The notes under the pieces: generated by a model | The model's database searches: none | Seen by the model: only the letters and a program-made list of their open reading frames with translations | What the model was told of the DNA's origin: nothing | Position numbers and translations under genes: made by a program | NCBI GenBank assembly: GCA_937894805.1 | Contig: CALAYR010000111.1 | Span: 1 to 27,975 of the forward strand | Source: an uncultured Acidimicrobiaceae bacterium | Lineage (GTDB): Bacteria > Actinomycetota > Acidimicrobiia > Acidimicrobiales > RAAP-2 | Direction: 5' to 3' | Length of the DNA stretch: 27,975 nucleotides | Part shown: in pieces, positions 22,723 to 27,975 of the stretch | Layout of the letters: every line of letters starts with the position of its first letter | Numbering within the stretch: the stretch's first letter is position 1

Positions 22723-23481
22723 GTGACGACTCCCCTCCTAGAACTCCAGAATCTCCACGTTGTAGCAGAGGATTCTCAAATTCTCCGTGGCGTGAACCTC
22801 GTAATTAACGCTGGCGAGGTCCACGCATTGATGGGGCCTAACGGAGCCGGAAAGTCAACCCTCTCCAATGTCATCATGGGCCACCCCGGTTACACCATCA
22901 CCGAAGGGCGCGTTCTACTCAACGGCGAGGACATCGCCACGTGGACCGCTGACGCCCGCGCCCGCGCCGGCATTTTCCTGGCGTTCCAGTACCCCGAAGC
23001 GATCAGTGGCGTCTCAGTCATTCAGTTTCTTCGTCAAGCAGTGGCCGCCCGCAAGGGTCTCGATGAACTGAGCGTTCTCGAGGTCCGTATGGACCTCATG
23101 GAGTGGATGGATCGACTCGGGATGGACAGCACCTTTGCCGAGCGCCACCTGAACGAAGGATTTTCCGGCGGCGAACGCAAGCGTAACGAAGTGCTTCAAA
23201 TGGCCCTCCTCGAGCCAATCGTGGCACTGTTGGATGAGACCGACTCAGGCCTCGATATCGACGCACTGCGCGTGGTGGCCAACGGCGTACGCACAGTCAA
23301 GGCCGCGCACCCACAAATGGGCGTCATCCTCGTAACGCACTACGTCAAACTCCTCGATGAACTCAAGCCCGACCACGTGCACGTCTTGATTGATGGCCAA
23401 ATTGTCCACTCCGGAGATGCCACCGTGGCTGACACTATTGAACGCGAAGGCTATGAGCCCTTCCGACTGGTGAAGAGTTGA
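22723..23481 (+). CDS. sufC: SufC, Fe-S assembly ATPase (copy 1)
   Basis: This 252-residue ABC-type ATPase powers the SufBCD scaffold on which Fe-S clusters are built; it is cytoplasmic and not a transporter. Walker A 'GPNGAGKST' is at 38-46, the Q-loop at Q89, the ABC signature 'FSGGERKR' at 147-154, Walker B 'ALLDE' at 168-172, and the switch His at 206. 'DETDSGLD' and the C-terminal 'EREGYEPF' are SufC hallmarks. It is followed by sufS with a 4-base overlap and by sufU. A second, clearly different SufC is encoded 3.8 kb downstream on the other strand, beside sufD. Which one pairs with SufB and SufD cannot be read from the sequence. Confidence 0.95.
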   Translation: MTTPLLELQNLHVVAEDSQILRGVNLVINAGEVHALMGPNGAGKSTLSNVIMGHPGYTITEGRVLLNGEDIATWTADARARAGIFLAFQYPEAISGVSVIQFLRQAVAARKGLDELSVLEVRMDLMEWMDRLGMDSTFAERHLNEGFSGGERKRNEVLQMALLEPIVALLDETDSGLDIDALRVVANGVRTVKAAHPQMGVILVTHYVKLLDELKPDHVHVLIDGQIVHSGDATVADTIEREGYEPFRLVKS

Positions 23482-24713
23482 GTTTCTTTCTTTCGTCCCA
23501 AGTCCGCAGCGATATTCCTCTGCTGCATCGGGAAGTGCACGAACGCCCCATTGTCTACCTCGACACGGCCGCCACGGCACTTACGCCACGCATTGTCATT
23601 GAGTCCATGCAGCGCTACTACGAGACGTATCACTCCAATGTCCACCGAGCGGTCTACGTCACCGCCGCCGAGGCCACCGAGGCGTACGAAGCGGCACGGC
23701 TTGCGATTGGGCGTTTTATTGGTGCGCCCCACCCGGCGGACGAGCTGATCTTCACCCACGGCACGACTGAGTCGTTCAATCTTTTGGCCAAGTCGTGGGG
23801 CCGGGCCAACCTCACATCGTCCGATGTTGTTGTCCTGACCGAAATGGAACACCACGCCAACTTGGTTCCGTGGTTCCAACTCCGCGATGAAATCGGCATT
23901 GAGATTCGCTTCATCAAGGTCACCGATGATTTTCGCCTCGACCTCTCTAACCTGGACGAACTCCTCCGAGGGGCGAAGTTGCTCTCCGTCACCGGCATGT
24001 CAAACGTGCTCGGCACGATTAATCCCATTGCCGAGTTGGCCGCCGCGGCCCACGCCGCCGGGGCGCTTATCGCCGTTGATGGCGCCCAGTCGGTCGCCCA
24101 CGGTGTCACCAATGTGGCCGGACTCGATATTGACTTCTTGGCCTTTGGCGCCCACAAAATGATGGGGCCAACAGGCATCGGAGCACTCTGGGTGCGACGA
24201 TCCATCTTGGACTCCATGCCGCCGTTTCTTGGTGGCGGTGGCATGATTGCAGACGTCAGTCTGAACGGGTTTTCGGCAGCCGATGGCATCGCCAAGTACG
24301 AAGCGGGTACTCCCCCGATTGCGGAAGCCATTGGCTTTCATACCGCCGTCCACTACCTCGAAAGCTTGGGCATGGAGGACATTGCCGCCTATGAGCACGA
24401 GCTCACGGCCTCACTCCTTAACCAGCTAGCGACACAGTTTCCAGAACGCATTCGTGTTATCGGCCCCACCACCATGGAAATGCGTGGTGGTGTAGTGAGC
24501 TTTGACGTCGAAGGCGTGCACCCCCACGATGTAGCCCAAGTGCTCGACCAGTTCGGCGTTTGCGTGCGACCGGGACACCACTGTGCCAAGCCTCTAATGA
24601 AGCGTTTTTCTCTCGCCGCCACGGCCCGAGCCAGCTTTGGCCCGTACTCCAATGAATCGGACATTGAAATGCTGATGACGGCGCTCGATGATGCCGTTAG
24701 GTTGTTTGGCTAA
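23478..24713 (+). CDS. sufS: SufS-type cysteine desulfurase
   Basis: This 411-residue PLP enzyme removes sulfur from cysteine as a protein persulfide and hands it to SufU. The PLP lysine is K227 in 'FGAHKMMGPTG', the catalytic cysteine is C369 in 'RPGHHCAKP', and 'TEMEHHAN' (121-128) and 'VDGAQS' (200-205) supply cofactor contacts. The short active-site loop and the spacing of C369 fit group II (SufS) rather than IscS. I accept the TTG at 23478, which overlaps the sufC stop (TTGA), since the conserved 'YLDTAATAL' begins at residue 27. Adjacent sufU is its expected acceptor. Confidence 0.95.
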   Translation: MSFFLSSQVRSDIPLLHREVHERPIVYLDTAATALTPRIVIESMQRYYETYHSNVHRAVYVTAAEATEAYEAARLAIGRFIGAPHPADELIFTHGTTESFNLLAKSWGRANLTSSDVVVLTEMEHHANLVPWFQLRDEIGIEIRFIKVTDDFRLDLSNLDELLRGAKLLSVTGMSNVLGTINPIAELAAAAHAAGALIAVDGAQSVAHGVTNVAGLDIDFLAFGAHKMMGPTGIGALWVRRSILDSMPPFLGGGGMIADVSLNGFSAADGIAKYEAGTPPIAEAIGFHTAVHYLESLGMEDIAAYEHELTASLLNQLATQFPERIRVIGPTTMEMRGGVVSFDVEGVHPHDVAQVLDQFGVCVRPGHHCAKPLMKRFSLAATARASFGPYSNESDIEMLMTALDDAVRLFG

Positions 24714-24715
24714 CG

Positions 24716-25177
24716 ATGTCAAACCTCGAAGATCTCTACCGCGAAATTATTCTGGACCACTACCGGAATCCCCGTAATCGGGGTGAGTTAGTCACGCCAC
24801 CGGCCCATAAGGCTGAAGGATTCAATCCCCTTTGTGGCGACGAAATCACCGTCTACCTCCAAGTGGAGAACGACACACTCGTCGATATCAAAATCGCCGG
24901 ACACGGTTGTTCAATCTCACAGTCCTCAGCCTCTCTTATGACGGCGGCCGTCAAGGGTAAGTCTCTCGAAACGGTTCGGGGCACGATTGACACGTTCAAG
25001 CAATTGATGACTGTTCACGAATCTTCGCTCGATACTGAAGTTGATCCCGAGCCCGTTAATCTCCGCGCTCTCGGCGAGCTCGCCGCCCTCCAGGGAGTTG
25101 TGAAGTTTCCGGTGCGCATCAAGTGCGCCACGCTGGCGTGGAACACACTCACACAAGGTCTAAGCGACCTCGCCTAA
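24716..25177 (+). CDS. sufU: SufU, zinc-dependent sulfur acceptor
   Basis: This 153-residue protein accepts sulfur from SufS and passes it to SufB. The three cysteines C40 ('NPLCGDE'), C65 ('GHGCSIS') and C137 ('RIKCATLAW') and D42 form the zinc site. An insertion between the second and third cysteine distinguishes SufU from IscU, and there is no Lys-His pair of the IscU type. It starts 2 nt after the sufS stop. Its own stop is 3 bases from the stop of the convergent LCP gene. Confidence 0.95.
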   Translation: MSNLEDLYREIILDHYRNPRNRGELVTPPAHKAEGFNPLCGDEITVYLQVENDTLVDIKIAGHGCSISQSSASLMTAAVKGKSLETVRGTIDTFKQLMTVHESSLDTEVDPEPVNLRALGELAALQGVVKFPVRIKCATLAWNTLTQGLSDLA

Positions 25178-25180
25178 TAC

Positions 25181-26506
25181 TTACTTCTTTGCCTGACTCG
25201 GAAAGCAAGGCTTCGGGTTGAAGAAATAAGGGTTGTAGGCAGGCTGCGTTGTCGTCGTCACGTGATGCTTCACGGTCGTTCCCGTGTGCTTCACCGTGGT
25301 CGACGTAGTCGTCGTAGGCAATGGCACAAATGGAGGTTGCGGAGTCTGCAACTGCGCATTTGGTGGTGGATTTGTCGGCTTGATCAATGAAGACCCAAAA
25401 ACATTGACGAGCAGTTTCTGTGCCGCGGGCTGGTTGACGACAAGAACGCTGCCGTAGTTTCCAACATGGCCGGGACTAATGGTCGGCATGGTGTAGGTCA
25501 TCATCTGGTTGGGGTCGAAGTTGTGAAACTTCACCGCTAACGCGATCACGTTGTTGATAGTGAACGAGTTGTCGATGGTGATGCCTTCCGGCAACTTGGC
25601 GAGCACGTTCATGATGGTGTTGGGGTTGTACTCCTTGCGTGCACGCAGAATCATGGCCCGCAGGAACGCGTCTTGGCGGTAGATACGTCCGTAGTCGCTA
25701 GTCCCGTCGTAGTACCAGCGTCCGTTTTGGAACCATTCAAAGTGGCGGGAGCGGGCTACTGCGAGCGCGCTGTTGCCATCAATGTGCTGACAACCGGGGT
25801 GAAAGATCCGAAGACCCGAATAGGCATCTCGGGAGCGATAGGGGAAGTTCATGTAGAGGCCGCCCAGGGCAACCACCGAGTTGGCCAGACCGCCAAAGCT
25901 CACTTCCACAATGTGGTTGATGGGAATTCCGAAGTTGGCAGTAATGGTCCGGGCTAGCAATTCCGGGCCACTGCCATAGTTCACATTGATTCGATTGAAT
26001 CGGGTGTAGAGGCCCGTGTTTTCTAGCAGTGACACCATCGTGTCACGAGGAATGGAAATCACCGAAATCTTCTGGGCGCCCGGATCTACGTGAATAACTT
26101 TGACCACGTCACTTCGTTGGCCCGAGACGGAACCGGCCTGGGCGGCGGCCGACCCGTGAAGGCCGACGCGCGAGTCTGAGCCTACGGAGAGAATGTTGAA
26201 AGGTTCGTCCCCAATTGTGGGGAGGCAAGTCTTGCAGCCCAAGTTATTGATCTTTTCAAAACTCGAACGCAAGCTCCAGAAGGAGTAGCCGGCAAAACCG
26301 GTGCCAATAACGGCGACGGCGAGGATTACGACGGTGACTCGACGGCGCAGGGTCGAAGTGCGACGCTTCTTCGCGGTGCGCTTGGTGCCTCGAGGCGACT
26401 TTCGCGTCACGCCAGAGCGACGGTCAATTGCATCGCCGAGAGCGATAAGGCGGTCTTCGTTGCCAACTTTTCGATTGCGAGATCCGCCCGTGCGCCCAGT
26501 AGCCAT
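25181..26506 (-). CDS. LytR-CpsA-Psr (LCP) family protein
   Basis: This 441-residue membrane-anchored enzyme probably attaches a glycopolymer to peptidoglycan outside the cell. A basic cytoplasmic N-terminus (1-56, rich in R/K) is followed by one transmembrane helix (57-77) and the LCP domain (about 102-340). The domain has 'VGSDSR' (D111, R113), 'RSDV' (R131, D133), 'SIPRDT' (R154, D155) and 'ALAVARSRH' near 247-255. The C-terminal tail (about 375-441) is Pro/Thr-rich with a near-repeat 'TTVKHTG/TTVKHHV'. An extracellular CxxC lies at 91/94. ATG 26506 is supported by TATTTT 6 nt upstream. It may use products of the glycosyltransferase type seen at the left end, which is speculation. Confidence 0.92.
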   Translation of the reverse strand: MATGRTGGSRNRKVGNEDRLIALGDAIDRRSGVTRKSPRGTKRTAKKRRTSTLRRRVTVVILAVAVIGTGFAGYSFWSLRSSFEKINNLGCKTCLPTIGDEPFNILSVGSDSRVGLHGSAAAQAGSVSGQRSDVVKVIHVDPGAQKISVISIPRDTMVSLLENTGLYTRFNRINVNYGSGPELLARTITANFGIPINHIVEVSFGGLANSVVALGGLYMNFPYRSRDAYSGLRIFHPGCQHIDGNSALAVARSRHFEWFQNGRWYYDGTSDYGRIYRQDAFLRAMILRARKEYNPNTIMNVLAKLPEGITIDNSFTINNVIALAVKFHNFDPNQMMTYTMPTISPGHVGNYGSVLVVNQPAAQKLLVNVFGSSLIKPTNPPPNAQLQTPQPPFVPLPTTTTSTTVKHTGTTVKHHVTTTTQPAYNPYFFNPKPCFPSQAKK

Positions 26507-26512
26507 TTACTC

Positions 26513-26518
26513 AAAATA
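26513..26518 (-). promoter_or_regulatory. -10 element of a leaderless LCP transcript
   Basis: TATTTT on the minus strand ends 6 nt before ATG 26506. It separates the LCP gene from the SUF operon upstream. Confidence 0.5.
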
Positions 26519-26523
26519 CCAAC

Positions 26524-26547
26524 GATGACCCGCTATGAGCGGTCATC
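26524..26547. terminator. Imperfect stem-loop over the second sufC stop codon
   Basis: The arms 26524-26534 and 26538-26547 pair over 10 positions with one bulged C (26531) and a 3-nt loop. The stop codon of the second sufC (26533-26535) lies in the stem. There is a short T-run 5-10 nt after it on the minus strand, which is also the LCP -10 element. It may end or stabilise the SUF mRNA. Confidence 0.4.
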
Positions 26548-27267
26548 GCGCAATTCTTTGAATGGTTCATACCCGTCACGCTCAAGGACTTCGGCCAATT
26601 CTGGTCCGCCTTCGGCCACCACGCGCCCCGCACTCATGACGTGGATGACGTCAGGCGTGAGCTCCTGCAGAAGTCGGCGGAAATGAGTGATGGCTAAGAC
26701 GCCAAGGCCCCACTCCTTCGTTGCCAGCTCTAATCGACGGGCCACAGCGCCGAGTGCATCAACATCGAGGCCGGAGTCGATCTCATCCAAAACGGCAAAG
26801 GCTGGCTTCAACACACCGAGTTGCACCACCTCGGCACGCTTACGCTCACCACCACTTAGGTCGACATTGACAAAACGTTCGAGCAGTTCTGGTCGAAGAC
26901 CCACATTCACAGCTTCGAGGGCCATGGCGGCCTCTACATCACTGCGCTTGGCACCCGCTGCAACCAACATGTCGACGGGTCGAACGCCAGGGACTTCCAT
27001 GGGGTGCTGGAGCGCCAAGAAGAGGCCGGCCCGCGTCCGTTCCGCCGGGGCCAGACCCAGAAGCTCCACTCCATCGAGCGTCACCGATCCGCCGGTCACG
27101 GTGTAGCCGGGCCGACCAGTCAAGGCGTGCGCCAAGGTCGACTTGCCACATCCATTTGGCCCCATGATGACATGCACTTCGCCGCTTCGGACGGTGAGAT
27201 TCACGCCGCGAAGAATCTCTTTCTCACCAACGTTGCAACGGAGATCAGTTATTACTAGCTCACTCAC
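26533..27267 (-). CDS. sufC: SufC, Fe-S assembly ATPase (copy 2)
   Basis: This 244-residue ABC-type ATPase is the partner expected for the adjacent SufD. Walker A 'GPNGCGKST' is at 36-44, the Q-loop at Q87, the signature 'LSGGERKR' at 137-144, Walker B 'AVLDE' at 158-162 with 'IDSGLD', and the switch His at 195. It differs from copy 1 at many positions but keeps all catalytic residues, and ends in the same kind of 'ERDGYEPF' tail. GTG 27267 overlaps the Rieske stop (GTGA). It closes the minus-strand sufD-Rieske-sufC operon. Confidence 0.94.
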   Translation of the reverse strand: MSELVITDLRCNVGEKEILRGVNLTVRSGEVHVIMGPNGCGKSTLAHALTGRPGYTVTGGSVTLDGVELLGLAPAERTRAGLFLALQHPMEVPGVRPVDMLVAAGAKRSDVEAAMALEAVNVGLRPELLERFVNVDLSGGERKRAEVVQLGVLKPAFAVLDEIDSGLDVDALGAVARRLELATKEWGLGVLAITHFRRLLQELTPDVIHVMSAGRVVAEGGPELAEVLERDGYEPFKELRDDRS

Positions 27268-27578
27268 GGAAGGTCCACCTCTACAACTCCATTGACCTGA
27301 CGAGTCGCGTAGGCCTCAACTGGCTGGGTCGCAGGAAACGTCACCGCCGCACCGGTTTCGAGGGAAAAGAGCGCACCGTGTCGCTCACACTCGATGGTCC
27401 GATCGTCAACATCCACTTCGCCCAGCGCGAGTGAGAACTCCTCATGGGAGCAGCGATCGCTTAGAACGTAGACGTCGGCATCGAGCAGGACTACCGCCAG
27501 TACGCGTCCATTCAGCCGAACTTGCTGGGCCTGACCTTGAACCAATTGGTCGGCGGCAATTAGTGGGGTAAACGTCAT
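27264..27578 (-). CDS. SUF-associated Rieske [2Fe-2S] ferredoxin
   Basis: This 104-residue protein has a single Rieske domain with cluster ligands C43/H45 ('CSH') and C64/H67 ('CERH'), followed by 'GALFSLETG'. Similar small Rieske proteins lie between sufD and sufC in many actinobacteria; they may carry electrons for cluster assembly, but their role is not established. The ATG overlaps the sufD stop and the stop overlaps the sufC start, so all three are translationally coupled. The second C-x2-H motif is complete, so the protein should bind a cluster. Confidence 0.9.
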   Translation of the reverse strand: MTFTPLIAADQLVQGQAQQVRLNGRVLAVVLLDADVYVLSDRCSHEEFSLALGEVDVDDRTIECERHGALFSLETGAAVTFPATQPVEAYATRQVNGVVEVDLP

Positions 27579-27975
27579 ACGACCACCACGCCATCGAGCT
27601 GGCTCGCGATATCGGCTTCGATGACACTGGCCACATCGCGAGGCAGTACGTCGAGCATCTCATTAAAGAAGCCTTGGATCATCAAACGCTCGGCGTCGTG
27701 ACGAGAAACGCCACGAGACTCCAAGTACCAACGTTGCAGTTCGTCGAGAGGGCCAACCGACGAAGCGTGTGCGCACGTCACATCGTTTTCACGGATGTCG
27801 AGGTTCGGGACGGTGTCGGCATGCGCGTGGGGCGAAAGGAGCAAGTTGTGATTCGTCTGTCGGGCATCGGTTCGTCGGGCGCCTCGCTCGATCTCGATAA
27901 GTCCGGTGTAGATAGATCGCGACTCTTCGGCGACTGCGCCCTTCGAGAGCAGGCGTGAGGCCGTCCGCCCGATGT
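27575..27975 (-). CDS. sufD: SufD, Fe-S scaffold subunit (C-terminal part; 5' end outside the window)
   Basis: The frame is open to the right edge; 132 C-terminal residues are visible. They show the conserved beta-helix and end motifs of SufB/SufD: 'GLIEIERGARRTDARQTNHN', 'LLSPHAHADTVPNLDIREND', then 'CAHASSVGPLDE'. The Cys-x-His in that last stretch matches the SufD-type His involved in cluster assembly, and the SufB-type Cys/Glu pattern is absent, so I call SufD. It is followed by 'RGVSRHDAERLMIQGFF' and the C-terminal helix. It overlaps the Rieske gene by 4 bases (ATGA). sufB is expected just beyond the edge, which is inference. Confidence 0.9.
   Translation of the reverse strand, partial: IGRTASRLLSKGAVAEESRSIYTGLIEIERGARRTDARQTNHNLLLSPHAHADTVPNLDIRENDVTCAHASSVGPLDELQRWYLESRGVSRHDAERLMIQGFFNEMLDVLPRDVASVIEADIASQLDGVVVV

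Overview
The window looks like a compact, high-density stretch of an actinobacterial chromosome, most likely from the class Acidimicrobiia. The support is the moderately high GC (mid-50s per cent by eye), frequent GTG and TTG starts, leaderless promoters, an actinobacterial-type SUF cluster with a Rieske ferredoxin, an LCP-family wall protein with a Thr/Pro-rich tail, and a PduO-type cobalamin adenosyltransferase beside metH. The class assignment is inference; no rRNA or marker phylogeny is available here. I count 27 protein genes, 26 complete and one cut by the right edge. I found no tRNA, rRNA, CRISPR array, transposase or phage gene, and no gene-free stretch longer than 187 bases.

Layout, left to right. 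(1) 113-1674 (+): a GT4 glycosyltransferase and a zinc-ribbon RDD membrane protein. (2) 2837-1671 (-): a rhodanese-MoeB sulfur-carrier activating enzyme, divergent from a nitroreductase (2911-3507 +). (3) A corrinoid block: cobalamin adenosyltransferase plus leucyl aminopeptidase (5547-3493 -), divergent from full-length cobalamin-dependent methionine synthase metH (5645-9145 +). (4) Three secreted proteins: a stand-alone SGNH-type protein (9333-10322 +), a six-cysteine small protein (10927-10472 -) and an S15/CocE-type serine hydrolase (13284-11014 -). (5) A tightly overlapped lipoate block on the minus strand, lpd - E2 acyltransferase - a fused LipB-LipA protein (17562-13342), preceded by a metallo-beta-lactamase protein, an Rrf2 regulator and RNase HI (19386-17629 -). 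(6) thiE (+), then an acyl-CoA dehydrogenase with an alpha/beta-hydrolase-fold protein that has lost its nucleophile (21923-20059 -). (7) A glyoxalase-II-like protein and a sufC-sufS-sufU operon (22067-25177 +). (8) An LCP protein and a second SUF operon, sufD(partial)-Rieske-sufC (27975-25181 -).

Two themes tie the region together. The first is sulfur and Fe-S chemistry. The SUF genes are in two converging operons with two different intact SufC ATPases. LipA, here fused to LipB, consumes an auxiliary Fe-S cluster, and a rhodanese-MoeB protein handles sulfur-carrier activation. The second is expression style. Most transcription units start with a -10 hexamer (TANNNT) exactly 6 nt before the start codon, which means leaderless mRNAs, while internal genes use overlaps or Shine-Dalgarno sites. 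Four of five convergent gene pairs overlap or nearly touch.

The strongest candidates for something new are the LipB-LipA fusion in an operon with its E2 substrate, the duplicated and split SUF system, the uniform leaderless promoter geometry, and a long perfect inverted repeat jammed against a leaderless promoter at 10941-10983.
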